Below are positions 45,960 through 56,878 of a stretch of 64,000 nt of DNA, one piece after another. The stretch lies in NCBI GenBank assembly GCA_020746835.1, contig JAGPNK010000009.1, positions 1-64,000 of the forward strand, read 5' to 3'. Each line of letters starts with the position of its first letter. Position 1 is the first letter of the stretch. The notes beneath the pieces were generated by a model. The model saw only the letters and a program-made list of their open reading frames with translations, ran no database searches and had not been told where the DNA came from. This stretch comes from Stachybotrys elegans. Its lineage: Eukaryota; Ascomycota; Sordariomycetes; Hypocreales; Stachybotryaceae. Made by a program: the position numbers and the translations under genes.

Positions 45960-47637
45960 TTAAGAGGCAGCACCACGTCGTCTCCTTCCTCTATTTGGAC
46001 CGTCTGGCCTTTGCGAAAGAACTTCACGCAATAATGGGTCATCCTTATTTTTGTCAACGTGATGCACACGGACATGCCTGAGTTCTACCATTAGTCACTT
46101 GTGATGCAATCGCCATGTCCAAAAGCGGATCATTGCCGGTGGATGTATCCGGAGGGATGGTCACGGAAGGTTGGTTGGCTTACCTCTGTAGATTATCTGG
46201 TCGGGGGTATTTGTGCTCCCTATCTGGGCAAAACGGACACACGTATCCAGGGGAGTCATGAACGAGACCATGCCTGATCATCTCATTTTTCCGTTTAAAC
46301 CCCTTGCCAGCCTCGCCACGGTGACATCCGGGAACTCGGCAGTAATGTGGCCGTTCAGAAGAATGCACATTGGCATGGGAATTGAGGAGATATTGCGTCT
46401 GGAAGGGAGGTGCATTGCAACCCGCAACGGTGCATACATACTGGCCAACGGGGTTCGTAATGCCATCAATGCTCATACGGTCCGCCACTGATGTCGAGGT
46501 CGTTGATGTAGCAGGGGTTGGAACTGAGTGCTCTGCGCCTGGAGTATCACCGCCAATGCTGCTCCCGTAATCGGCACTGGGGCGATTGTGAAAGCCAGTG
46601 CCGGCGTAGTAATAAGAACCTCCACCGGGAGTTGGCCTTGGAGATGGTAGGCCTCGCTGATAGCCGTCGCTTGGTGATATCGGAGGTGACACGTGGCTCG
46701 GTGCGATAGTGGGAAGACGGTGGATGGCCGAAGGCGAGCGGACAAACCCGGTACCGGGCACATGTCGTGGCGAGTTATCCTGGTCACAGGGACCATGGAC
46801 CTCGGTGGTTAGTCTGTTGATATCGCCAAATGTCGAACGGATGGACGGTAGGCTTTGAGCATTGGACTCGGATTTCGGGGAATCCATTTGTAACGGAGGC
46901 AGCTCGCCGCTAGCTGGGGTAAGCATCGCTGCTGGCGATGAGCCGTTGGGATGATGGTCAGAGAGAGGCCGTGTCGCATCCTTGCTAAGATATGGGGCCG
47001 GCGTGATGTATGCATGTCGCTGTTCATCATTGAGGCTAAGTTGCTGTGCAGAGTTGGAAATCTCAGCAGTGAACTGGTGCTTTGATGATGGTGGTGGCGA
47101 GCTGGCCGCAAGGGTTTGTAACAAAGCCCCAGCCGCTAAATTCCGGAGATCCTTGGCCACAGTGGTTGAAGGAGGTTGATGTATGCCCATGGACCGGCCG
47201 GGAGCCTGTGCGACAGAGTCATAATCGATGGAGGCAAGGGAATGTGTCTTGTCGCTCTCGTTGCCTTCCTCAGTTTCGTCATCATCCCCGTCTCCATCGC
47301 CCTGGTCGAGAGCCTCGTGAGCCGCGGTCGCAGCAACGTCTGGGCGAGTGCCATTGCCAAGGTATTTGATGAGAACCGCATCGCCAGATATGTGATGTAT
47401 CTTGGGACGATTAGACTTGGTACGGCTGCCGATGGGATTGGGGCTGAAACTGACTTGGGCGGGAGGTATCTCCGGCGGAGGGCTCGAGACGGGCTCAAGC
47501 CTAAGACGTAGTGGTTGCATAGGAGGACTATGGGGAAAGTCTTCGCCGGTGTCATATGGGCTGGGAGCCGAGATAAGCTGTGACTGCGGCGTCTGGTGGG
47601 AGTTGTGGTCTTCGGTACGTTGTGCTGCCGTCGTCAT
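45960..47637 (-). CDS. C2H2 zinc-finger transcription factor (three C-terminal fingers)
   Basis: Two exons (47,637-46,184 and 46,077-45,960; intron 106 bp with a GACTAATG branch site) give 523 residues. Residues 1-395 are Ser/Pro-rich and probably disordered, with an acidic run near residues 135-150 (DGDGDDDETEEGNE). Three zinc fingers follow: YVCTVAGC...HANVH (about 400-425), HYCRVPGC...HGLVH (about 436-460) and YVCPFCPDREHKYPRPDNLQ-RHVRVHH (about 465-492). The splice junction falls inside finger 3 and restores its histidines, which fixes the model. A basic tail (RGRRRRG) follows and could be a nuclear localisation signal. Start taken at MTTAAQRT, the first ATG of the frame. It is a nuclear DNA-binding regulator by family; I do not recognise the specific regulator, and it is not PacC despite lying next to palB. 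Confidence 0.88.
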
Positions 47638-48226
47638 AGTTCTCGCATCCGCCCTGCTGGGGGCGAGGGCAGAGAAAGTGGCCAGTGAAGCTCGAGGCGA
47701 GTTCAACTCGCCATGACCCTTGTCTGGAGAGATCCCGGGGCGTAGAATGCGCCAGCTCCCCGAGTGACGACTTATACAGGCGGTATGGTAGTCGCAGGGA
47801 ACCGAACCGATGGTAGAGGCGATCGCTCAGTTGACCGGCGTGGAATAGTCTGCAGAAGCCCAAGAGGCAGAAAGTTGCAGGCGACAGAGCAGTAGGGCGC
47901 AACGAAGCACCGAGGGCAGAGAGGTACACCGTGAGCAGTGGTTAGGTATCGAGAGCCCCCCTACCCCAAGGCGAACCAGACGTAGCTCTCCGTGGATGCA
48001 GCAGATCAGGCGTAGACGGGAACGAACTGTGGCGGTCTTGTTCGAAAGCAGAGACGGAGCTTGTTGGTTTGGGTCGGATAGAGCACGAGTGGAAGGTCAG
48101 AGGGCCACAGGAAACAGAGAGGCCTCGGATGTGGTGCAGTCGGGGGAGTAAGCGGCGGGCGGAGGAGGTGAGAGAAAGGGCGAGACTATTGATTGAAACA
48201 CTGCGACGCGGCGCGATGCGATGCGA

Positions 48227-48255
48227 TGTGCTGCAATGCAATGCAATGCAATGTA
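48227..48255. repeat. CAATG pentamer repeat
   Basis: CTGCAATGCAATGCAATGCA: four ATGCA/CAATG units next to GCGATGCGATGCGATG, in the upstream region of the C2H2 gene. Confidence 0.8.
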
Positions 48256-48390
48256 AAGCTGCGTTAGGTAGGTATAGCAGGAGGCAAGGCGTGCAACTGC
48301 TGGCCGGACCCGAGTGATATTGCTTGGGTCTAATCGGCATTCAGGACTGGACACTGCTGCTTCGTTCAGCCGCGAGGGCGCTGTGGGTGC

Positions 48391-48441
48391 GATGGACGTG
48401 GACGGCGTGGGCGTGGGCGTGGACGTGGACGTGGGCGTGAG
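48391..48441. repeat. Hexamer minisatellite (GGACGT/GGGCGT)
   Basis: GGACGTGGACGGCGTGGGCG and its continuation repeat GGACGT/GGGCGT-type hexamers for about 50 bp in the C2H2 upstream region. Confidence 0.8.
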
Positions 48442-50382
48442 AGCGCTGGTTGATGGGGTCGGCATCCAGTCCAGTCAAATCATGCTACCTACTAGGTACC
48501 GTAGGTAGTAGGCAAGGTGGAAGTAAGGCGTGGTAGGAATCTGACCGATGCTTCTGGCACTGGAATGCTGGCGGCAGTTGGCAGGAAGAGCGCAGCGAGA
48601 GGCGGCAGGGCGCACCAGCACCAGCAAGCAATGCGGTGCATGGAGAGAGGTAGCGAAGGCGGCGGCGGCGCGGCAACAAACAGGCGGTGGTGGGAGTGTT
48701 GACCATTTCCCAGCGGACGGTCATGCTCCCGCTCTCCCTCCAAAAGGTACTTGCCAGAAGTACCCGACCTCGGGTACCTTGCTTGACTCCTGCTACGGCG
48801 AGCGACTAAACTACCTCCAATAAACCATGCTGATGCTTGCATACCTGGTGCTTTCCCTCCCTCAGCTAAGGCAAGGTACTACGCTAGGTATACTTCTGTT
48901 CCCTCCCGGCTGGCTAGGTAGGTTGGGCGGGGAAAGTTGGGCCCCTAAGCAAGTACTGGCTACATGGCCTAGAGGTATCGCACGGTTGGGGGAGATCTCT
49001 GGAGTACCTTGGGTACCTGGGCAGCTTGGACAAGCTCGGGAGCCCAACAGCGAGTACTGGATACTGGTCGCTTAAGCAGCAGGTTAGTAGGTACCTGCTT
49101 AAGCTGCTCTAGGGGCTCGGCTTGACAACATTGTTACTTAACCTGCCCTCCCCCCCCACCGCTCCCTTATGGGTCTTCCCCGGCCACCGTCTGTCTAAGC
49201 CTCAAGAATGCCGCGTGGATCGTCCAGGGTGCTGGCGGCGCAATCAACAACCAGCAAACCCACCATGGTCGCATGGATCGTGCGGGTGCGGGAAGCGTGA
49301 CGTCCCCCAGGGAATACGATGCTTCGTCCCATTGCCCGTCATGACACACCCTTGCACTGCGAGCCAAAACCAGGCCGTCTTTGGTCCGTGCGACCGTATA
49401 GGTTATGTACTTGGCTCATTGAACCTTGTTCAAGGCATGCCCTTCAACTCTCCCAGTATCGATGCAGGCACAGACGGGGATACGATACCAAGGGCACGTC
49501 GGGTCAGGTCGAGGAGGATCCGGGGGAAGATCGGTTTTAGTATTTTGCGCACTTCAATTCTGACAAGAGGCGGGATACTCCGTAAAGTATCCTGGGCCAG
49601 CATGCTCAGCGGCTCACGCTATCACCAAAGCAGCCGTTGTAGAGGGGTCCGGCTCCATAATACCCTCTCAACTCCACACCTCTATCACCACCATCGACCG
49701 CCGGCCACCGACCGTCGTACATAATCGGTGGCAGGGAGGGATATAGGTATCTCCCGTGTGCCCCCGTACCTCCAGACCGAGAGAATCACCTCTCAACACA
49801 TATCAAATAACCCGTTGAACCTAGGATTAGGCAGGTATCTGCTCTCTTGCAACCCCACCATGCTGAGTTTCACCCCGCTCACACTTCAAATGCCCATTCG
49901 CTAGAGCGCAACTTACCTACCTAGGTGTAGCTATGTAGTAGCCAAGCAGATCACACCAGAGCTACCGGTTGGTACACTGCACTATGAGCTTGGAGACGAG
50001 TGTACTGTAGTATTAATGAGTAAGCAGAATGGGGCGTATACCTTAGATAGCAGCACCTTCTTATTTGACGTACCTACTAATTAGGAGGTACTTGCGATTC
50101 GACATGGCTCCGCTTCGGTCCCCCTCACTCTCTCCTGTGTCTCCATCCATTGCGATTCACTCTCAGAGCCAAACGGCTTCAGGAACTGAACTGATTGTGC
50201 TATTATCTTAGCCCACTTTGCAAGACCCTCTATCACCTGACATGATAGGGCGGGTAGTTAGCCTGTAGAGGCACATGGGCAGGTAGTCCTGGCCCTAGTC
50301 CTCAGTCGGCGGCTGCTGCTGAGCTTTCATTCCCAGTGATATCATTACTCGCAACCCCAAGTCAGAACGCCACCAAGAAACC

Positions 50383-51852
50383 ATGTCGCTTCCCGCTACT
50401 ATGAAGGCTGTTGTCTTTGAGGGTCCGTACAAGGTCTCTGTTCAGGAGCGTCCAGTTCCCCGTGGTATTGACGCCTTTACTATGTACTCTGCCGCTTTCA
50501 TGTGCCTAACCCAATATAGTTCAAGAGAATCAAGACGTTGTTGTCCAAGTACAAGCAACGGCTCTCTGTGGATCGTATGCACCCTTTCCCACGCTCTGCC
50601 CCTTTGCACCGACCCTTCCGGCCATCCTTCATATGCTAATTATGCAGTGAACTACACGTCTATCGCGGAATCGAGACATGCGGCACTGGTTTTGTCATGG
50701 GCCATGAGTTCACTGGTGTCGTAGTAGAAGTCGGCTCTGCTGTCAAGACCCTCAGGATTGGTGACAAAGTCGTTTGTCCCTTCACCACCTCCTGGTAAGG
50801 TTTCCAGTATGGACCCGTCATAAATGACCCCCGACTGACGGCAGCAGTGGTGACTGTTTCTATTGCAGCAGAGGCCATACGTCGCGTTGCGTGCATAGCT
50901 TGCTGCTTGGTTCTGAGGCCCTCGACGGTGCCCAGGCTGACTATGTGCGGGTGCCATTCGCAGATGGCACAGTTATGAAAGCCCCCAACACAATCGGAGA
51001 CAAGGTGCTCATCCTTATGGCTGATATCTTCCCCACTGGATTTTATGGAGTCAAGAGCGCCATTGATATGAGCCTAGGCGTCAAGGTAGAAGAATCTACC
51101 ATGGTCGTGGTGGGATGCGGCCCTGTTGGACTATGTGCGATAATAGCAGCTCTCCATTTCCGACCACGACACATTTTCGCCATCGACAGCGTCCAAAGTC
51201 GACTGGATATTGCCCGGAGCCTTGGAGCAGAGCCTCTAAACTTCAAGGATGGCGCCGACAAGATGAAATCCCGAGTACTCGAGGTTACAGATGGCCGTGG
51301 CGCTGACATGGTGGTAGAAGTAGTAGGAATGGCACCTGCGCTGAGAACAGCCTTTGATCTTCTGCGGCCGTTCGGGGCCATCAGCAGCATTGGGGTGCAT
51401 AACGCTGAGGTATGATTTGATTTTATCTGCATTGCCACAAAGGACCGAGAACAGATATTGGCTCACATGGCGTGCCAGATTCCTTGGTCGGGAAGCGAGG
51501 GTTATGAGTAAGTGCGACGGCCTCCGAGGTCATGGATGAGCAAGCTAATATCGAGTAGCAAGAATGTACGCCTGCAAATGGGACGGTGTCCTGTCCGACA
51601 GATATTTGCCGAAGCACTCGAGGTGATGGAAAAGCAGCAACATCTCTTCCAGTATGTTACCCTATCTGGATGGCCAATCCCAGCCATGAATACCGTGGTA
51701 GCGGCCACAAAGAGCGTCGGAGCCAGGGTCGGAGGCTAATCGATTCATCTGCTAGATTCATGTTCGATCATGAGATGCCGCTTTCCGAGGCTGTAGAGGG
51801 TTACACATTGTTCGAGCAGATGAAGGTACAGAAGGTGGTGTTCAAGCCATGA
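50383..51852 (+). CDS. Zinc-dependent alcohol dehydrogenase (MDR family)
   Basis: A medium-chain dehydrogenase/reductase that oxidises an alcohol with NAD(P)+; the substrate cannot be assigned. Seven exons give 354 residues: 50,383-50,464; 50,520-50,574; 50,648-50,794; 50,848-51,409; 51,479-51,507; 51,559-51,651; 51,756-51,852. Catalytic zinc ligands are seen in TALCGSELH and GHEFTGVVVEVG. The structural zinc loop has all four cysteines (CGDCFYCSRGHTSRC). The Rossmann motif is VVVGCGPVGLCAI, followed by the acidic FAIDSVQSRLDIARSLGAE, which suggests NAD preference. The C-terminus FMFDHEMPLSEAVEGY...KVVFKP is normal for the family. The dense intron set (51-104 bp) was confirmed by motif continuity at every junction. 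An internal ATG at 50,401 (MKAVVFEG) is a possible alternative start. The stop codon lies 17 bp from that of the convergent SEN15. Confidence 0.93.
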
Positions 51853-51869
51853 ACAAATTCGTGCGTGCC

Positions 51870-52349
51870 CTAGTTCTGGCGAGGCTTCACCATGCCTTCA
51901 TGCATGAAATAATAAACAACTGTCGAATCGTTGTGCAGAATCCCAAGGAGAATTCTCTTGCCTCTTGGCTGCGTTGATGGGACCGAGTCGAATACCATGG
52001 CAAAGTCGGCGAGAGACCATTTCTCGGTCAAGTGTATGGGCAATACCCACTCCGGTTCAGGGACCTGCAGAGCTTGCTCGCTTGAAATAAGGCCCCTTTG
52101 CTCCTGGTTCAAGGCAGCTATCTGATCGTCGGGATGTATGTAAAGCCGACGAGGTGGGAGGCCGCATATAAGAGGCCGCGTTTGCCCATCGCCAGGTGGC
52201 TGAACCCGGACCGACGACCAATCATGCTGGTCTTGCAGATTTTGCACAATGGCTGAAGTGATATCCGCAACGAACTGATGCTGGATAGTTCCCTTGGCGG
52301 CCGTACTTGGCGGCGCCGCCGTGGTGTCTGGCTGACACTGCTGTGCCAT
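51870..52349 (-). CDS. SEN15: tRNA-splicing endonuclease subunit Sen15
   Basis: Non-catalytic subunit of the heterotetrameric SEN endonuclease that removes introns from pre-tRNAs. A single exon encodes 159 residues. The C-terminal half carries the Sen15 fold: EWVLPIHLTEKWSLADFAMV, GKRILLGILHNDSTVVYYF and the terminal HEGMVKPRQN, all typical of the family. The N-terminal half (HQFVADITSAIVQNLQDQHDW) is the usual helical lead-in. The frame is open further upstream but the first ATG is at 52,349 (MAQQCQPD), so that start is used. The gene is convergent with the alcohol dehydrogenase (17-bp gap), so their 3' ends must overlap. Its upstream side faces the DUF2985 gene 488 bp away, giving a shared divergent promoter. 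Confidence 0.92.
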   Translation of the reverse strand: MAQQCQPDTTAAPPSTAAKGTIQHQFVADITSAIVQNLQDQHDWSSVRVQPPGDGQTRPLICGLPPRRLYIHPDDQIAALNQEQRGLISSEQALQVPEPEWVLPIHLTEKWSLADFAMVFDSVPSTQPRGKRILLGILHNDSTVVYYFMHEGMVKPRQN

Positions 52350-52837
52350 TTGAGAGTTTCTGGTTGAATGGCTTCTAAATGCGTGTGAAGGGTTTGTCAA
52401 CCTCGCCGAACAGATTTGGTGTTCGTCAGGCCTTACGCTGATTAAGGCTTAGTGCCTATCTTTCAGTGGAGTCTCATGGCTGGCTCTCGGCATTCTTACC
52501 AAATGCAGGACCTACCTAGACACGGATAGAGCCAGAATATGTAAGATAAACTCATTTCCCACCGGTCCCATGCCTGAAACTAGGTTACCCAGTTCCTGAC
52601 CTAGGTGCATTAAGTACTAGGTAGTAGGCGGGTAGGATAAGATCAATCTTCCACCGAAAAGAACGTCGCAGCAGCATTGCTTCACGACAAAGCAACAACG
52701 AACCATTTCGACCGCGCTCCACATTGCCCTTACTTTATTGCATCATTGTCTTACATTGAGCCTCTTCATCGCTACAGCCCCAAAGCTTACGAGTAAACAT
52801 TCGATTGGCAACGACCTCCCCCCCGGGGCGGCCAATC
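52350..52837. promoter_or_regulatory. Divergent promoter region, SEN15 and DUF2985 gene
   Basis: 488 bp between two start codons. It contains clustered TAGGT/TAGTA words (near 52,575-52,640), like other gaps in this half. No coding sequence. Confidence 0.5.
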
Positions 52838-54202
52838 ATGGCACCATCTGGCAATGATGTCGAACCCTTTCCTACCATCGAGGAAGGCCTCCCTACGCCT
52901 TCTGGACAGGAGCGCCCCCCTACATCAAACAGCTCCCCTGACCAGATCGTGAACCGCCCAGCCGCGTCCTCGTCTCTCAGCGGCCGGCTTCGAAGGGCTT
53001 CGAAGGGCTTTGAGGAGTCAAGCGTCCCTGAAGGTTTTATGGCTGCCACGGGAAGCCTCGCATCCTCATTGTTCTCTATGCAATCCGCAGTCAGTCTTCG
53101 AAACAAGCCCAACGATGAGATGTCCCCATCTCAGCTTCCCTCGGCCGATGCGAACCCGACACCACTCGAAACCGTCGATGCGCCGAGTTCCGCAGAAACA
53201 AGTAAGGTGAAGCAAGAGAATGCAACTTCGACCTCGGAAGCCGAGCCGCCTGCAGCAGCGCCATTTGACAACGGCTATCACTTCCCTCCACGCCATACTT
53301 TTGCACAGTCAAGCAAACTCGGCCTCATGGCTTTCTGGAAATATGTCACCACGCCCCTCGGCTTCGCTGTCACCATCTATGGCCTAAACGTTGTCGCCTG
53401 GGGTGGGATGTTGTTCCTCCTCCTGTGCAATGCCTGTAAGTGACGGGTTCCTCTGGCAGCGCCACAGCCACCTCAAATTGTGTGCATGTCGCTGACGTAT
53501 CATCATGTAGCTCCCGCCATGTGCCACCCTGACTGCGACGATATCAATTCCCCCAGACGCATCTGGATCGAGATCGACTCCCAAATTCTCAATGCTCTTT
53601 TCTGTGTGACTGGCTTCGGACTGGCACCCTGGCGTTTCCGGGACCTTTGGTACTTGATGAAGTATCGTATCATGGGAGACGAGATTGGTCTTCGACGATT
53701 GGCAGGCATCAACAGAGCGTGGTTTCGGCTTCCCGGTTCTACAGATCTTCCGATCTCAGTCGGACCCGACAACATTGGCGAAAATTCGGCTCGCCATTCT
53801 CCATCAGTGATTCCTTACCCGGAGACCGCGATACCCGATGCACCGTTGACGGGAGTTCGTGCACGACCGACCCGTGTTTGGAAGCTCGATCTTGTGATTT
53901 GGTTAATGGTATGGAACACATTTCTCCAGGCTGTCTTGTCGGGCTTCATGTGGGGAATGAACAGATATAACCGGCCCAGCTGGGCTACGGGATTGTTCAT
54001 CGGGCTGGCCTTTACCGTTGCAGGCATCGCCGGCTACATTATCTTCCTGGAGGGGAAGGCAGTTAACACCGTGGAGGGTGTTCCTGTGAGCGATGAAGAT
54101 CTCCAACGCTTGAAGCAGGACCGAGAAAAGGGCATTTTTCACTTCAACAACATCAAAGATAAGGATATGACCCCCAAGGATGGCAAAGAGGCTAAGCGCT
54201 GA
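52838..54202 (+). CDS. DUF2985 integral membrane protein
   Basis: Two exons (52,838-53,435; 53,511-54,202; intron 75 bp) encode 429 residues. The first 160 residues are Ser/Pro-rich and predicted cytosolic or disordered. At least three hydrophobic segments follow: LGFAVTIYGLNVVAWGGMLF, LVIWLMVWNTFLQAVLSGF and LFIGLAFTVAGIAGYIIFL. The block CDDINSPRRIWIEIDSQILN and LFCVTGFGLAPWRFRDLWYL is the signature of the fungal DUF2985 family, whose biochemical role is unknown. The C-terminus is charged. Start at the first ATG of the frame (MAPSGNDVEP). Fungal databases sometimes call relatives 'alpha-L-rhamnosidase C', but nothing in the sequence supports an enzyme. Confidence 0.9.
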
Positions 54203-54841
54203 GTTGTCGCTACCAATAAACCATGTGCTCTGATGGCAACCCCATTGGGCAAAGAACCTCATAGAGATGGAGTTGTTGCGGCGGGCGTTTGTTTGGATAG
54301 GGAGGTGGCACTTTGGCCTCAGATTTACTATACTTTACAAGTGTTAATATTATAGATATCAGATCCTCGACATGAGAGTATGTTTGCCCCAATCAATCCT
54401 TTGACGTCATTGCGATCAGTATCCTTGGCTCACTCGTTGTCACATAACCCATGTCTTCTAATCCTTTTACTGTGATGATATCAGCTTGAGCGTATTGTTC
54501 AGCAATTAGTACTAAAGTAGTAGAAAGTACGTAAGTAGTACTACAGGTAGGAAACAGCTGGTGCTGTGTGTACCTCATGGAAGCAACGCAGGACAGTCTT
54601 TGGACCAGAAAGGAGCCCACTAAATCCGGAGCCTTCCACGGGGCCAGTGGGTCATGTGAGACAGTCAAGCAGGTGACGTGCCTGCTAAGTAAGGTAGTGC
54701 CTGCTATGTCAGTAGGTACCAGTCTCCAAGCAGGCATCTACCTGTTATCCTTCTCTGCAAGTATTCTTATCATAACCCTCCCTTCACTTCAACCACCGGT
54801 GCACTTGAGACAGCCTTCTTCGGGCGCAGAAACCCTGAGCA
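54203..54841. other. Intergenic, upstream of the Yippee-like gene
   Basis: About 640 bp between two plus-strand genes. It contains a palindromic AGTACGTAAGTAGTACT-like stretch near 54,527 and several TAGGTA words. No gene recognised. Confidence 0.45.
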
Positions 54842-55286
54842 ATGGGGCTGGTCTACAACACGTATCTGAATAGCAGCAAGATTTATGGCTGCAAGACTTG
54901 CCACACGCACTTGACCAACCATGAGGACCTCATCAGTAGGGTATGTATCAGCACACCCTCACCCCGCTCTCGTCCACGCTTGACGTGGCAGTATCTGGCT
55001 CCTCTCTGCTGCAGGCGATCCGATCAGCTCGAGACGCTGACGATGGAACCAGAATTTCCGCGGCCAACACGGCAAAGCCTACCTGTTCAACACCGTTGTC
55101 AACATCGAAGCGGGAGAACCCAGCGAGCGTAGCATGACTACCGGCCGACACATCGTTCGTGATATCATGTGCCGTCAGTGCAAAGAGACTGTAGGATGGA
55201 AATACGACAAGGCGTACGAGACGTCCGAAAAGTACAAGGAGGGCAAGTTCATTCTCGAGGCTGAATTGCTCTGTAATGTTACCTGA
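54842..55286 (+). CDS. Yippee/MOH1-like zinc-binding protein
   Basis: Two exons (54,842-54,940; 55,053-55,286; intron 112 bp) encode 110 residues, the usual Yippee length. The domain covers the whole protein, with paired zinc cysteines Cys17/Cys20 (YGCKTCHTHL) and Cys73/Cys76 (IMCRQCKETVGWKYDKAYE). The very conserved block NFRGQHGKAYLFNTVVNI is completed exactly at the splice junction, and KYKEGKFILEAELL follows. The cellular role of fungal Yippee proteins is poorly known; yeast Moh1 is linked to stationary-phase survival and the GID complex. It is convergent with the SLC35F6-like gene, 246 bp between stops. Confidence 0.93.
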
Positions 55287-55532
55287 ACCACCATGTTGTT
55301 GCATGCATGATGTTTTCCCGGCTACCATGTGCCGATATCGGTAGGCAGGCTAAAGCCATGGTGACGAGAGGTCTATGTATTTCTTTGGAACAGTGCTGTT
55401 TTCGGTGTCAAGGCATTTAAGGACGGAGTTTTTGTCATTGAGAAATTGCACCATGCGGGAACAGTATATATAGATATATATATATGCAACCAGCGCCCTT
55501 GACTACTTCACTTAGATCAATGTCCCATCTGC
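55287..55532. terminator. Shared 3' region of convergent genes
   Basis: 246 bp between two convergent stop codons, containing an ATATATAGATATATATATAT stretch near 55,465 that could serve as a poly(A)-signal region. No individual signal can be proven by eye. Confidence 0.4.
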
Positions 55533-56878
55533 CTAGTTATGCTCAATAGGCTCCTCTGGAAGGAGCTCTTCCGTCTCCTCGTCGACCTGAAGAGACTTGA
55601 GTGGCGGTTGAACGATGCCATTGAAAACAAAGGTCGAGTAGACCAACATAGCGAAGCCTACAATCTGCAACCACTTGAAGCGCTCCCACCTCAAACCAAG
55701 TGAGACTATCCAGATGAAGAGGGTTCGGCAAGTGTCGATGGTTGAGCGTGCCGTCGCACTCACACTCCTTGTAACGGCCAGGCCAAAGAAGTTGAAGCCA
55801 CTTGTAGAGGACAAGATAGTTAGCAGCAGCACAATGTGTACGAGGCATATGAGAGACTTACCCGATGCTGATCATGATGAGGATGCTGGAGATCAGAATC
55901 TGCTTGTTGTGCATCATCTGGTTCCAGCCTTCCACCATATCGAACATGCCATATCGGCCGGCTTCTGTTCGCCCGACAAATAAATGCATGACAATCATTA
56001 TCAAGACAGTGACGGTGAACCCGAAAATACCCTCCCAGCCAACTACTCTGATGGGCTCAATGGTAGAATTCTCGAGAATCCATTCCTCCAGGACAAACTG
56101 GGTAGCCGTAAAGATCTGGGCACCGGCGATCAAAAGAATGCCGACGACAGCCATCGCCGCGTCACCCTGCTCATCAGCCGACTCGGCCTCTTTCTTGTCG
56201 GGCCAGAGAACTCCGCACAGCCCGACTACAGCGACGCCAAGGAACACACCAACGAGAGAAAGCCACTGGAATAGGTGGAGTCGCCTGCGAAGGAAAATGA
56301 CACTGAACATTCCAACGAAGAGAACCAGGGCTCCCCGTGTCATCTGGTAGATGGAAGCCGCGACGAGAACAAGGCCCGCATTCATGAGGGTGGTACCGCA
56401 GATATCACAGGTGGATGGGAGGGCAAGAAGAAGGACCCTGAAGCCGCGAAGTATTGAAGGCTTAGCATGGTGATCGAATTCATCCCCGTCGACTTCATGA
56501 CTGGTCCTCGAATCGGCTTGCGGGGCGTCCACGTCGGTGTTGACTGGCTGGTAGCCGCGATCGGATGGCGAGGTCGTAGGCCGATAACGACGGTAGAGAC
56601 TCATCAAGCCGACCACAAGCCAGCAGCCCATCTCGCCGACAAACATCTGTGCGGTCTGGAAGACGGGTTGATGGAAGTTGGCAGGCTTGCCACCGTCCGA
56701 AGGGTCACAGTTGCGCACGCATTGGTTGTCCTAGCAAGGGTCAGCGATATCCAGGGCATATGTTGGCTGTCGAACGGACTTGATATTTGGTCAAGAGCGT
56801 GTTGCACACGCCTGTCAGCAGCATCATGGCCACCAAGAAGGGCACCACAGCCCGAGAGGCGACCGTGGTAGAGGCCAT
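55533..56878 (-). CDS. SLC35F6-like drug/metabolite-type transporter
   Basis: Three exons (56,878-56,780; 56,730-55,862; 55,800-55,533; introns 49 and 61 bp) give 411 residues with about ten hydrophobic segments, typical of the EamA/DMT superfamily. The order matches the SLC35F6 (C2orf18) group: MMLLTGVCNTLLTKYQDNQC, then FVGEMGCWL, PSTCDICGTTLMNAGLVLVA with SIYQMTRGALVLF, then GAQIFTATQFVLEEWIL and the second-half SATARSTIDTCRTLFIW repeat. Family members sit in endomembranes (lysosome/vacuole in animals); the fungal substrate is unknown. The charged loop after segment 2 (residues about 85-120) and the acidic tail EETEELLPEEP are cytosolic by inference. The start is the ATG in a CACCATGG context. 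Confidence 0.9.

Larger units (their letters stand above)
47638..50382. other. Long intergenic region with TAGGTA/GGTACC motif clusters
   Basis: About 2.7 kb between divergent genes, the longest gap in the gene-rich half. The first kilobase next to the C2H2 gene is likely promoter and 5' leader. The region is studded with TAGGTA, TACCTA and GGTACC words (for example near 48,486, 48,757, 48,877, 48,913, 49,003, 49,087, 49,917 and 50,068). A 200-codon open frame at 49,122-49,724 has no family resemblance and I do not call it a gene. Confidence 0.5.

Noticed and set aside
49122..49724. 200-codon plus-strand open frame between the C2H2 and dehydrogenase genes
   Set aside because: Composition is Arg/Ser/Pro/Cys-mixed with no domain, no homologous motif and no consistent codon bias; it covers intergenic TAGGTA-type motifs.
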